Assembly: GCF_018398335.1 (NCBI RefSeq)
Contig: NZ_JAHBRX010000002.1
Coordinates: 62,001 to 126,000, forward strand
Length of the DNA: 64,000 nt
Direction: 5' to 3'
Source: Chelatococcus sp. HY11
Lineage (GTDB): Bacteria > Pseudomonadota > Alphaproteobacteria > Rhizobiales > Beijerinckiaceae
A model generated the notes under the pieces. The model saw only the letters and a program-made list of their open reading frames with translations. It was not told where the DNA came from and ran no database searches. The translations under genes were made by a program, and so were the position numbers. Below are positions 8,263 through 16,789 of this stretch, in pieces; position 1 is the first letter of the stretch, and each line of letters starts with the position of its first letter.

Positions 8263-11200
8263 GCTGATCCATCGCATTGAGGGCGGCCATGAAGCCGGGA
8301 AGATCGATCGTGTCGACGAGGCGCGCGAGGTCAGCAACGGTGCCGCGTTGCGCGGGGTTCGCGCGCCCGATCACCTCCAGTCTGGACTGCAGGCCGCGAA
8401 TATGGCCAAGCTCGCCAAGGCGCCGGAGGTCAATGACGTCGGCGGCCTGGAGGGGCGCGTGACCGGTTGGGGCCTGTGCCAGGGCCATTATGGGATCGTC
8501 TCCATGCTCCCATTCGAGCCCGAGTTGAATCTGGATCTCGCGGAGAAGCTGGCGGATCTCGACCGGCTTCAGCAGATAGCCGTCATGGAAAGGGCGGGCC
8601 ATTGCGGCTCTGTAGGCTTCAACAGCGCTGGCCGAAAACATGACAATGCGCGCCTGATCCTGCCCCTGCTCGCGCAGGGCCTGCGCCAGGGCCCAGCCAT
8701 CCATGCCAGCCATGGAGACGTCGATGAGGAAGAGATCCGGACGGACGTGGCGTGCCATGTCGATGCAGGCCTCGCCATGGGTCGCATGGAGAATGATGAA
8801 GCCGAGCGGCCCGAGGATCTCGCGCATGAGGTCGTGGTGCACGGGGTCGTCATCGACCACGAAGATCGTCCGCCGGCGACCGACATAGCCCGTGATATGG
8901 TCCTCGCTCCCGATGATCGGGCGGGGATCCGTCACTTCCGAAAGAAGCAGCTTGACCTTGAAGGCAGTGCCAATGCCGAGCTTGCTCGTCACGGTGATGC
9001 TGCCGCCCATCACGCCGGCGAGAAGCTTCGAGATGGTCAGTCCAAGCCCCGTGCCGGGCGGCATCTGCCCGGGACGCCCCGCGCCCCGCTCGAAGGGCTC
9101 GAAGATGCGCTCCAGATCCGCCGCCGGGATGCCGGGCCCTGTATCCGCTATGGTGAAGTCGGCAACGGGGCTGCGATAGGCCAGCGCGAAGGTGACCTTG
9201 CCTTCCGTGGTAAACTTGATGGCATTGGAGAGGAGGTTGATCAGGACCTGACGCAGACGGTTACCATCGGCATAGACGACCGCGGGCAGGTTTGCGGGTC
9301 TGTCGAAGCAGAATTCGAGACCCTTGGCAGCGGCCTGCAGCTTGAACATGCCGACGATCTGATCGAGGAATTCGACCAGCGGGATTTCGTCGCGTGACAG
9401 ATCGAGCCGACCAGCCTCGATCTTGGATATGTCGAGAATGCCGTCGATCAGGCCGGACAGGTGATCGGCGCTGCGGCGGACGACATGGATCTGCCCGCGC
9501 TGCTTCGCGGCGATCGCGGTGTCATTCTCGAGGATCTGGGCATAGCCGACGATGGCGTTGAGCGGCGTGCGCAATTCGTGGCTCAGCCCCACCACATAGC
9601 GGCTCTTGGCATGGTTGGCGGCTTCGGCCGCGTCCTTGGCGCGCTGCAGTGCCGCATCGGTCCGGTTGTGCGCCTCGATCTCGTTCATCAGGAGCGCTGT
9701 CTGCCGGCGGGATTCTTCCTGGGCCGCGGTGCGGCTCGCCTGGACGAGGACGAACAGCCAGGCGGCGACGCCGATGATGATGGCGAGGACGAAGAAGGCC
9801 TTCCAGAGGAGACCAGCGGCGATGGCCGGGTCGACGGACGGATCGCTTGTGCTCTGCAGATAGATCAGAGTGAGCGTGAGGGCGATGACGCCGCCCGCCA
9901 GGAAGAACACGCCCAGGAAATAGGTAACGTCGGCCGTCAGCCACCCATGGAGCTTGACCGGCATGATGCGCGTCAGCGCGGCTCGCATCTGCACGGGATA
10001 GCGCGCATGCGGCTTGCAGAGATCGTCGCAACGCGCATCGAGCGAACAGCAGAGCGAGCAGATCGGCCCCGCATAGGCCGGGCAGGAGGCCATGTCCTCG
10101 GGCTCGAAGGCGTGCTCGCAGATGCAGCATTTGATCGAGTCGCGCTTCTGCCAACTCTTCTTGGGCGTCCGCGCCAGATAATATTTCCCGCCCGTCCCCC
10201 AGGCGATAAGGGGCGCCGTGACGAGGGCGGCGCCCAGCGCCAGAAAGGGCGACAGCGCCTTTGCCAGCTCGCCGGCGAGGCCGAAAAAGGTCGATATGCC
10301 GACGGTCGTGGCGACCAGCATGGCGCCGACCCCGACGGGATTGATATCGTAGAGATGGGCGCGCTTGAATTCGATATGCGCCGGTGAGAGCTTCAGCGGC
10401 TTGTTGATGATCAGGTCAGCGACAATGGCGCCGACCCAGCCGATGGCGACATTAGAATAGAGCGCGAGGGTGTTTTCCAGGGCGCGGTAGACGCCGAGTT
10501 CCATCAGAAGGACGGCCACGCCGAGGTTGAATACAAGCCATACGACACGGCCCGGATGGCTGTGGGTGAGGCGGGAGAAGAAATTCGACCAGGCGATGGA
10601 CCCGGCATAGGCGTTTGTCACATTGATCTTGAGCTGGCACAGGATGACGAAGGCGCAGGCGACATAGAGCGCGACGCGTGGATCGCCGAAAATGGTCTCG
10701 AAGGCCATCACATACATCTCGGCCGGTTCGACGGCCTGCTCCTCCGTCACGCCCTGCTTCAGCGCATAGACGGCAAGAAAGGAGCCGGCCAGCATCTTCA
10801 GCGCGCCGATGATGATCCATCCAGGTCCCGCGGAGACCAATGCCAGCCACCAGGACCATCGCTTGCCGCTGCGCTCTCGCGGAAGGAAGCGCAGGAAGTC
10901 CACTTGCTCGCCGATCTGCGCGACGAGCGAGAACATGACGCTGGAGGCGGCGCCGAACAGAATCAGCGAAAAGCCCCCGCCGAGGTCGCCATGGCGTCCG
11001 GTGAAGCCCGTCCAGTCCGACAGTACATCCGGCTCATAATGCAGGATGGCGATGAAGGGGGCAATCTGCAGGACGATCCAGAGGGGCTGGGTCCACAGCT
11101 GGAAGCGGCTGATGAGGGTGATGCCATGCGTGACGAGCGGGATGACGACGAGCGCGCTGACGAGGTAGCCAATCGCCCGAGGCAGCCCCGTCATCATCTC

Positions 11201-11623
11201 GATGGCGATGGCGAGGATGACGGCCTCGATGGCGAAAAAGATGAAAGTGAATGACGCGTAGATCAGCGATGTTATGGTCGAGCCAATGTATCCAAAGCCC
11301 GCGCCACGTGTCAGCAGGTCGATATCCACCCCATAGCGTGACGCATAGTAGGAAATCGGCACGCCGGTCATGAAAATCAGGGTGCTGACCGCCAGGATCG
11401 CGAGGCTCGCGTTGGTGAAGCCATAGCTGAGCGTTGTCGCGGCGCCGATGGCCTCCAGGGCGAGAAACGAGATTGCCCCGAGCGCCGTGTTGGCGACGCG
11501 TAACGGCGACCACCGGCGCGCGCGCTTGGCCGTGAAACGCAACGCGAAATCCTCAAGGGTCTGGTTCGTGACCCATTGATTATATTCGCGACGGACCCGG
11601 TCGATCCGCTGCTGGCCGCTCAT
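8252..11623 (-). CDS. Hybrid sensor histidine kinase with NCS1-transporter-like sensor domain and Cys-rich insert
   Basis: This 1123-residue membrane protein joins four parts. Residues about 40-480 resemble an NCS1/purine-cytosine permease with roughly twelve helices (ANTALGAISFLALEAIG, GVDIDLLTRGAGFGYIGS, QIGEQVDFLRFLP). Residues 499-536 hold nine cysteines. Two more helices follow (about 565-590 and 607-628). The kinase core has H682 in GLSHELRTPLNAIVGYAQIL, N box LINLLSNAIKF, G boxes ADTGPGIP and GTGLGL. The C-terminal receiver has D968 in LFLIDVSMAGMDGW and K1019, then about 90 residues of uncertain role. It likely senses an amide, urea or nucleobase-type solute and relays phosphate to the adjacent LuxR regulator. 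It diverges from the amide ABC operon with a 159-bp gap. Confidence 0.9.
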   Translation of the reverse strand: MSGQQRIDRVRREYNQWVTNQTLEDFALRFTAKRARRWSPLRVANTALGAISFLALEAIGAATTLSYGFTNASLAILAVSTLIFMTGVPISYYASRYGVDIDLLTRGAGFGYIGSTITSLIYASFTFIFFAIEAVILAIAIEMMTGLPRAIGYLVSALVVIPLVTHGITLISRFQLWTQPLWIVLQIAPFIAILHYEPDVLSDWTGFTGRHGDLGGGFSLILFGAASSVMFSLVAQIGEQVDFLRFLPRERSGKRWSWWLALVSAGPGWIIIGALKMLAGSFLAVYALKQGVTEEQAVEPAEMYVMAFETIFGDPRVALYVACAFVILCQLKINVTNAYAGSIAWSNFFSRLTHSHPGRVVWLVFNLGVAVLLMELGVYRALENTLALYSNVAIGWVGAIVADLIINKPLKLSPAHIEFKRAHLYDINPVGVGAMLVATTVGISTFFGLAGELAKALSPFLALGAALVTAPLIAWGTGGKYYLARTPKKSWQKRDSIKCCICEHAFEPEDMASCPAYAGPICSLCCSLDARCDDLCKPHARYPVQMRAALTRIMPVKLHGWLTADVTYFLGVFFLAGGVIALTLTLIYLQSTSDPSVDPAIAAGLLWKAFFVLAIIIGVAAWLFVLVQASRTAAQEESRRQTALLMNEIEAHNRTDAALQRAKDAAEAANHAKSRYVVGLSHELRTPLNAIVGYAQILENDTAIAAKQRGQIHVVRRSADHLSGLIDGILDISKIEAGRLDLSRDEIPLVEFLDQIVGMFKLQAAAKGLEFCFDRPANLPAVVYADGNRLRQVLINLLSNAIKFTTEGKVTFALAYRSPVADFTIADTGPGIPAADLERIFEPFERGAGRPGQMPPGTGLGLTISKLLAGVMGGSITVTSKLGIGTAFKVKLLLSEVTDPRPIIGSEDHITGYVGRRRTIFVVDDDPVHHDLMREILGPLGFIILHATHGEACIDMARHVRPDLFLIDVSMAGMDGWALAQALREQGQDQARIVMFSASAVEAYRAAMARPFHDGYLLKPVEIRQLLREIQIQLGLEWEHGDDPIMALAQAPTGHAPLQAADVIDLRRLGELGHIRGLQSRLEVIGRANPAQRGTVADLARLVDTIDLPGFMAALNAMDQHDA

Positions 11624-11674
11624 ACCTGTCCCGCCCCCTGTTATCCGGCACCAGTATGTCAGGTGTTTCGCGGT

Positions 11675-11703
11675 GCAGTATACGTGATCCTACGTATTGC
11701 TGC
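11675..11703. promoter_or_regulatory. Imperfect inverted repeat in the kinase/urtA intergenic region
   Basis: The 29-bp segment contains GCAGTATACGT and, inverted after the spacer GATCC, TACGTATTGCTGC; the arms match apart from one inserted base. It lies 80 bp before the urtA start and 52 bp from the kinase start, in the only space where a divergent promoter can sit. Two-fold symmetric TACGT half-sites suit a LuxR-type regulator, but binding is inference. Confidence 0.45.
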
Positions 11704-11782
11704 ACTGCGGCATTTATCCAACGATGATGGCGTCGCGGGGCAAGAGACCCTGCTCCCAAAACATCAAGAGGGGTAAGACGCC

Positions 11783-13042
11783 ATGGCGTACGATAAGGAT
11801 CGTCCGCAATCAGATCTTCGACGCAGGATGCTTCTCGGCATGGCCGCCATGCCATTTGCCGGACTTGCCTTGCCACGGACTGCCTTCGCGCAGGCGCCGG
11901 CGACCTCCGCCGTCAACACGACCGGCCTTGCCGTCACCGATACCGAGGTCACCGTCGGTATCCTTCACTCCGTAACGGGTACGATGGCCATCTCGGAAAC
12001 GGGCTCTGTCCAGGCCGAGAAGCTCGCCATCGAGCAGATCAACGCCGAAGGCGGCGTTCTCGGGCGGAAGATCAAGTTCATCCAGGAGGACGGCGCCAGC
12101 GACTGGCCGACCTTCGCTGAAAAGGCGAAGAAACTTCTCGTCAACGACAAATGCGCGGCCGTCATGGGTTGCTGGACTTCGGCCTCCCGCAAGGCGGTTC
12201 TGCCCGTCTTCGAGCAATATAACGGTATGCTCTACTATCCGACGTTCTATGAAGGACTGGAGCAGTCAAAGAACGTCATCTATACGGGTCAGGAGGCGAC
12301 GCAGCAAATCCTCGCGGGCCTCGATTGGGTCTCCAAGGAGAAGGGTGCCAAGACCTTCTATCTGCTCGGCTCGGACTATATCTGGCCGCGCACGTCCAAC
12401 AAGATCGCGCGCAAGCACATCGAGAACGTCCTCAAAACGAAGGTCGTCGGCGAGGAATATTTCCCGCTCGGGCATACGCAGTTCAATTCCGTCATCAACA
12501 AAATCAAGTTGACGAAGCCGGACGTGATCTACGCCATTATCGTGGGTGGTTCGAACGTCGCTTTCTACAAGCAGCTCAAGGCGGCCGGTATCGACCTCAA
12601 CAAGCAGACGCTGGTCACGATTTCGGTCACGGAAGACGAGATCGATGGTATCGGTGGTGAAAACATCGCGGGCGCCTATGCCTGCATGAAGTATTTCCAG
12701 TCGCTCGATAATCCGAACAACAAGCAGTTCGTCTCCGCCTTCAAGAAGATGTGGGGCGAGAAAACTGTCATCGGTGACGTCACGCAGGCGGCCTATCTCG
12801 GGCCCTGGCTGTGGAAACTGACGGTGGAGAAGGCCGGGTCCTTCGACGTGGACAAGATCGCGGAAGCGTCCGCCGGGGTGGAATTCAAGCAGGCGCCAGA
12901 AGGCTATGTGAAGATCCATCCCAATCACCACCTGTGGTCCAAGACCCGCGTCGGACGCGCGCGCCCTGATGGACAATATGATGTGATCTACGAGACCGCC
13001 GAGCTGATGGAGCCGGACCCCTTCCCCAAGGGCTATCAATAA
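11783..13042 (+). CDS. urtA: Urea/short-chain amide ABC transporter substrate-binding protein (UrtA/FmdD type)
   Basis: This 419-residue type I periplasmic binding protein begins with a twin-arginine-like signal (DLRRRMLLGMAAMPFAGLAL, cleavage after AFA-Q). The mature part carries UrtA-family stretches: VGILHSVTGTMAISE, CWTSASRKAVLPVFE, MLYYPTFYEGLEQS and YTGQEATQQI. UrtA and its formamide-operon paralogue FmdD bind urea or short-chain amides. With fmdA and fmdB at the end of the same operon, formamide or acetamide is the likelier ligand here; no urease genes are in the window. A strong stem-loop follows before the permease gene, which would allow extra binding protein to be made. Confidence 0.9.
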   Translation: MAYDKDRPQSDLRRRMLLGMAAMPFAGLALPRTAFAQAPATSAVNTTGLAVTDTEVTVGILHSVTGTMAISETGSVQAEKLAIEQINAEGGVLGRKIKFIQEDGASDWPTFAEKAKKLLVNDKCAAVMGCWTSASRKAVLPVFEQYNGMLYYPTFYEGLEQSKNVIYTGQEATQQILAGLDWVSKEKGAKTFYLLGSDYIWPRTSNKIARKHIENVLKTKVVGEEYFPLGHTQFNSVINKIKLTKPDVIYAIIVGGSNVAFYKQLKAAGIDLNKQTLVTISVTEDEIDGIGGENIAGAYACMKYFQSLDNPNNKQFVSAFKKMWGEKTVIGDVTQAAYLGPWLWKLTVEKAGSFDVDKIAEASAGVEFKQAPEGYVKIHPNHHLWSKTRVGRARPDGQYDVIYETAELMEPDPFPKGYQ

Positions 13043-13104
13043 GCGCTGCCAATAAGCCGCTGGGAAGGCTGACCTAATCGAGACGGGAAACGCTGGGGGG
13101 AGGT

Positions 13105-13127
13105 CGCCCAGGCTTCATGCCTGGGCG
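13105..13127 (+). terminator. Stem-loop between binding-protein and permease genes (likely attenuator or mRNA-stabilising hairpin)
   Basis: A perfect 9-bp stem CGCCCAGGC/GCCTGGGCG with the loop TTCAT lies 62 bp after the urtA-like stop and 80 bp before the permease start. No T-run follows, so full termination is unlikely. Hairpins here commonly raise binding-protein mRNA over permease mRNA; that role is inferred. Confidence 0.6.
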
Positions 13128-13207
13128 GCGGTAAGTCGTGTCTTCACCCAAGTCGTGCCTTCACCATTGACGATCGTCCCCATCAGTCCATTGGCCGGGA
13201 GGCTGAG

Positions 13208-14134
13208 ATGTTCGGCGATTATTCGCTCGGCGAGCTTACATCGATATTCGTGATGCAGGGCTTCGCCGGCCTTATCTTATTTTCGGTATTCCTATTGATG
13301 GCGCTGGGGCTTGCCATCATCTTCGGCCAGATGGGCGTCATCAACATGGCCCATGGCGAATTCATGATCCTTGGCGCCTATGTGACCTGGATGTGCTCAA
13401 CATTCTTTCACAGCTACTTGCCCGCGCTGGTGCCGATCTACTTCTTCATCGCGATGATCCTGGCCTTCCTTGCCTCCGGCGCGCTGGGCGTCGCCGTGGA
13501 GTGGCTGATGATCAGACGGCTCTACAAGCGACCGCTGGATACGCTGCTGGCCACCTGGGGGCTCTCGCTCATCCTGCAGCAGTTCTACCGGTCGGTTTTC
13601 GGTCCGCGCGAGGTCGGCGTCGAGCTGCCTCAGTGGATGCTGGGCTCGCTTCCGGTGACGGATGTCATCGAGATCCAGATCAACGGCCTCTTCGTGATGG
13701 CCCTGACAACCATCATCACCATCGCCGTCGCTGTCATGATGTATCGCTCGCGCTGGGGCATGCAGGTGCGTGCCGTGGTGCAGAACCGTGTCATGGCGGG
13801 CGCGGTGGGCATCAACACCGAGAAAGTCGATCGTTACACCTTCGGCATTGGTTGCGGCATTGCCGGTATCGCCGGCTCGGCCTTCACGATGATCGGCTCC
13901 ACGGGGCCAACCGCAGGCCAGCTCTACATCGTCGACACCTTTCTCGTGGTCGTCTTCGGAGGCGCCGCCAGCCTTGCCGGGACCATCGCCTCGGCCTTCA
14001 CCATCTCGCAGGCGCAGTCGATCATGGAGTTCTTCCTGTCCGGCTCCATCGCCAAGGTTCTCACATTGCTCGCGGTGGTCGGCATTCTCATGCTGCGGCC
14101 GCAGGGCCTGTTCGTCCTCAAGGTCAGGCGCTGA
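13208..14134 (+). CDS. urtB: Urea/amide ABC transporter permease UrtB type
   Basis: This 308-residue membrane protein belongs to the LivH/UrtB permease family: the N-terminal FGQMGVINMAHGEFMILGAY stretch (residues about 39-58) and the GIAGIAGSAFTMIGSTGPTA region near 220 are family hallmarks, with about eight helices. It lacks the long periplasmic N-terminal extension found in some UrtB proteins. It pairs with the next permease to form the membrane channel. The stop is followed 3 bp later by the next start, which indicates tight translational coupling. Confidence 0.9.
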   Translation: MFGDYSLGELTSIFVMQGFAGLILFSVFLLMALGLAIIFGQMGVINMAHGEFMILGAYVTWMCSTFFHSYLPALVPIYFFIAMILAFLASGALGVAVEWLMIRRLYKRPLDTLLATWGLSLILQQFYRSVFGPREVGVELPQWMLGSLPVTDVIEIQINGLFVMALTTIITIAVAVMMYRSRWGMQVRAVVQNRVMAGAVGINTEKVDRYTFGIGCGIAGIAGSAFTMIGSTGPTAGQLYIVDTFLVVVFGGAASLAGTIASAFTISQAQSIMEFFLSGSIAKVLTLLAVVGILMLRPQGLFVLKVRR

Positions 14135-14137
14135 GAC

Positions 14138-15286
14138 ATGGTCATTCGCTCCAAATCCGCCGACGACACGGCCTTCATGAAGCCGCTGGAAGTCGTCTCG
14201 ATCCTCATCGTCGCCGCCCTGATCCTGGTGGTCCTCCCCGCGACGCTCGATGCGTTCCGCCTGAACCTCGTCGGCAAATATCTCACCTATGCCTTCGTGG
14301 CGCTGGGGCTCGTGCTGTGCTGGGGCTTCGGGGGCATTCTCAGCCTTGGCCAGGGCATCTTCTTCGGCCTCGGCGGCTACTGCATGGCGATGTATCTCAA
14401 GCTCGAGGCGTCGAGCGTCGAGAACACCAAGATCCAGTCCACGCCCGGCATCCCGGACTTCATGGACTGGAACCAGCTGACGGAACTTCCATTCTTCTGG
14501 CTGCCGTTCAAGAGCCTGACTTTGACGCTGATCCTCATCATCGCGGTGCCAACGCTGTTTGCCTTCTTTATTGGCGCCGCCATGTTCAAGCGACGTGTCG
14601 GCGGCGTGTACTTCGCCATCATCACCCAGGCGATCGCGGCGATCCTCACCATCCTGATCGTTGGCCGGCAGGGGTACACCGGCGGCATCAACGGCATCAC
14701 GGATCTCAGGACCCTGCAAGGCTGGGACATCCGCACAGACAGCGCCAAGCAGATCCTCTATTTCGTCAATGGCGGCCTTCTGATCGCCTGCATCCTGCTC
14801 GCCCAATATGTAAAGCGCTCCAAGCTCGGCCGCGTGCTGGTCGCCATGCGCGACAAGGAGGACCGGGTCCGGTTCTCCGGCTATTCCGTCGCCAACTTCA
14901 AGATCTTCGCCTTCTGCCTGGCGGCCGCCTTCGCGGCGATCGGCGGCGCGATGTTCACGCTGCAGGTGGGGTTCATGTCGCCGTCCTTCGTCGGCATCGT
15001 GCCGTCGATCGAGATGGTGATCTACACCGCGGTCGGCGGCCGGCTGTCGCTCTTCGGGGCGGTCTACGGCACGCTTCTGGTCAACGTCGCCAAGACGGCC
15101 TTCTCGGAGAGCTTTCCTGAGCTCTGGCTGTTCGGGCTCGGTGCGCTGTTCATCGCCGTCGTGATGGTGTTCCCGAACGGGCTCGCCGGCATCTACCACA
15201 GCTATGTCGCCCCGCTGGTCGCGCGTGTCACGCGGCGGCGGCCGGCGGAAACCGAGCAGCCTTTGCACGGCGCTCCCGCGGAGTGA
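14138..15286 (+). CDS. urtC: Urea/amide ABC transporter permease UrtC type
   Basis: This 382-residue membrane protein is of the LivM/UrtC family: YAFVALGLVLCWGFGGILSL and GQGIFFGLGGYCMAMYLKLE near residues 50-88 and the cytoplasmic coupling segment VLVAMRDKEDRVRFSGYSVA near 230-250 are diagnostic. An insertion naming EASSVENTKIQSTPG lies in the loop after the third helix, as in UrtC proteins. It forms the heterodimeric channel with the preceding permease. Eight bases separate its stop from the ATPase start. Confidence 0.9.
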   Translation: MVIRSKSADDTAFMKPLEVVSILIVAALILVVLPATLDAFRLNLVGKYLTYAFVALGLVLCWGFGGILSLGQGIFFGLGGYCMAMYLKLEASSVENTKIQSTPGIPDFMDWNQLTELPFFWLPFKSLTLTLILIIAVPTLFAFFIGAAMFKRRVGGVYFAIITQAIAAILTILIVGRQGYTGGINGITDLRTLQGWDIRTDSAKQILYFVNGGLLIACILLAQYVKRSKLGRVLVAMRDKEDRVRFSGYSVANFKIFAFCLAAAFAAIGGAMFTLQVGFMSPSFVGIVPSIEMVIYTAVGGRLSLFGAVYGTLLVNVAKTAFSESFPELWLFGLGALFIAVVMVFPNGLAGIYHSYVAPLVARVTRRRPAETEQPLHGAPAE

Positions 15287-15294
15287 GGTGAGAC

Positions 15295-16056
15295 ATGATC
15301 ATTCCCCCGAAAGATCCGCAGAAGCAGTTCGTCCTCGCTGTCGAGGCTCTGACCGTGTCCTTTGATGGGTTCAAGGCGGTGAACGACGTCTCGTTCTATG
15401 TGGACGAGAATGAAATCCGCGTTATCATCGGTCCAAACGGGGCCGGTAAGACAACCGTTCTTGATCTCATCTGTGGGCGTACCAGGGCGACATCTGGCTC
15501 CATCAAGTTCCGCGACATGGAACTGACGAAGATGTCAGAGAGCAACATCGTGCTGGCCGGCGTCGGCCGGAAGTTCCAGAATCCCTCCATCTACGATGAC
15601 CTGACGGTCTTCGAGAACCTGGAGATTTCCTTTCCGCGCGGGCGCTCCGTCTTTGGTGCGCTGACGTTCAGGCGCGACGCGGAGGTGCGTGCGCGGGTCG
15701 AGGACATCGCCGAGACCATCTTCCTCGCCGATCATCTCGATGAACGGGCCGAGTTTCTCAGCCACGGCCAGAAACAGTGGCTGGAGATCGGCATGCTGCT
15801 GATCCAGGATCCGGATCTCATGATGCTCGATGAACCGGTTGCCGGCATGAGTGTGAGCGAGCGCAAGAAGACCGCAGAACTCCTGCACAAGATCATCAAG
15901 AACCGCTCGGTGATCGTCATCGAGCACGACATGAAATTCGTCGAGGACATCGCCCATCGCGTCACCGTGCTGCACCAGGGCAAGGTTCTCTCGGAGGGCT
16001 CGATGGACCGCGTGAAACATGATCCGCGTGTCATCGAAGTCTATCTCGGGCATTGA
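15295..16056 (+). CDS. urtD: Urea/amide ABC transporter ATP-binding protein UrtD type
   Basis: This 253-residue cytosolic ATPase of the LivG/UrtD group has Walker A GPNGAGKTT (about residue 46), the variant signature LSHGQKQWLEIGMLL near 157, Walker B LMMLDEPVAGMS and H-loop IVIEHDMKFVEDIAH. The LSHGQ form in place of LSGGQ is usual for UrtD. It hydrolyses ATP together with the next gene product to drive uptake. The gene lies in the operon with 8- and 9-bp gaps to its neighbours. Confidence 0.92.
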   Translation: MIIPPKDPQKQFVLAVEALTVSFDGFKAVNDVSFYVDENEIRVIIGPNGAGKTTVLDLICGRTRATSGSIKFRDMELTKMSESNIVLAGVGRKFQNPSIYDDLTVFENLEISFPRGRSVFGALTFRRDAEVRARVEDIAETIFLADHLDERAEFLSHGQKQWLEIGMLLIQDPDLMMLDEPVAGMSVSERKKTAELLHKIIKNRSVIVIEHDMKFVEDIAHRVTVLHQGKVLSEGSMDRVKHDPRVIEVYLGH

Positions 16057-16065
16057 GGGCTTGCC

Positions 16066-16755
16066 ATGCTGACAGTCCAGGACCTGCATGTCGCCTATGG
16101 CCAGAGCGAGGTTCTCCATGGCCTCGACTTCCGTATCGCGCCCGGCGAGATCGTCGCCATCATGGGGCGCAACGGCATGGGCAAGACAACGCTCATGAAG
16201 GCGCTGATGGGCGTCGTTCCCACGAAGAGTGGCCATGTGACCGTCGGTTCCGACGAGATCACCGGGCTCAAGAGCTATGAGCGCGTCGCCAAGGGCGTGG
16301 CCTATGTGCCGCAAGGGCGGATGATTTTCTCGACGATGACGGTCAAGGAGAACATCGAGACCGGCCTGACGACCACGGGCGAGTCGGAGGTGCCCGAGAG
16401 CATCTACGAACTTTTTCCCGTGCTGCTCGAAATGAAGGGCCGGCGCGGCGGAAATCTCTCAGGTGGTCAGCAGCAGCAGCTCGCTATTGCCCGCGCGCTG
16501 GCGAGTAAGCCCAAGGTTCTCCTGCTCGACGAGCCGACGGAGGGTATTCAGCCGTCGATCATCCGCGACATGGCCCGCACCTTGAAACGCATCCGCGACG
16601 AGCGCGGCTTGTCCATTGTCGTGTCCGAGCAGGTGCTGTCCTTCGCCCTCGATATCGCGGACCGCATCCTCGTCATCGAGAATGGCGAAATTGTCCACGA
16701 GGAGGATCGCCAGGCCGTCGACGAAGCCAAGATCTCAAGTTTTCTCTCGGTTTAA
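16066..16755 (+). CDS. urtE: Urea/amide ABC transporter ATP-binding protein UrtE type
   Basis: This 229-residue ATPase is of the LivF/UrtE group: Walker A GRNGMGKTT near residue 36, QGRMIFSTMTVKENI after the Q-loop, signature NLSGGQQQQLAIARAL, Walker B VLLLDEPTEGIQPS. GIQPSII is typical of UrtE. It would form a heterodimer with the UrtD-type subunit. The gene is followed 34 bp later by the formamidase gene, so transport and amide hydrolysis appear co-transcribed. Confidence 0.92.
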   Translation: MLTVQDLHVAYGQSEVLHGLDFRIAPGEIVAIMGRNGMGKTTLMKALMGVVPTKSGHVTVGSDEITGLKSYERVAKGVAYVPQGRMIFSTMTVKENIETGLTTTGESEVPESIYELFPVLLEMKGRRGGNLSGGQQQQLAIARALASKPKVLLLDEPTEGIQPSIIRDMARTLKRIRDERGLSIVVSEQVLSFALDIADRILVIENGEIVHEEDRQAVDEAKISSFLSV

Positions 16756-16789
16756 CCAACGCTTAGACTGTTTTCCAGGGAGCCCGTCC

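Noticed and set aside
8000-9397. Plus-strand open frame of 465 codons opposite the histidine kinase
   Set aside because: It is antisense to conserved kinase and receiver motifs, has no ribosome site and no recognised domain.
13397-15268. Long minus-strand open frame of 623 codons opposite the urtB/urtC-type permeases
   Set aside because: It is rich in Arg, Asp, Glu, His and Gln with no fold-like pattern, and lies wholly antisense to two clear permease genes. GC-rich codon use often leaves such shadow frames open.
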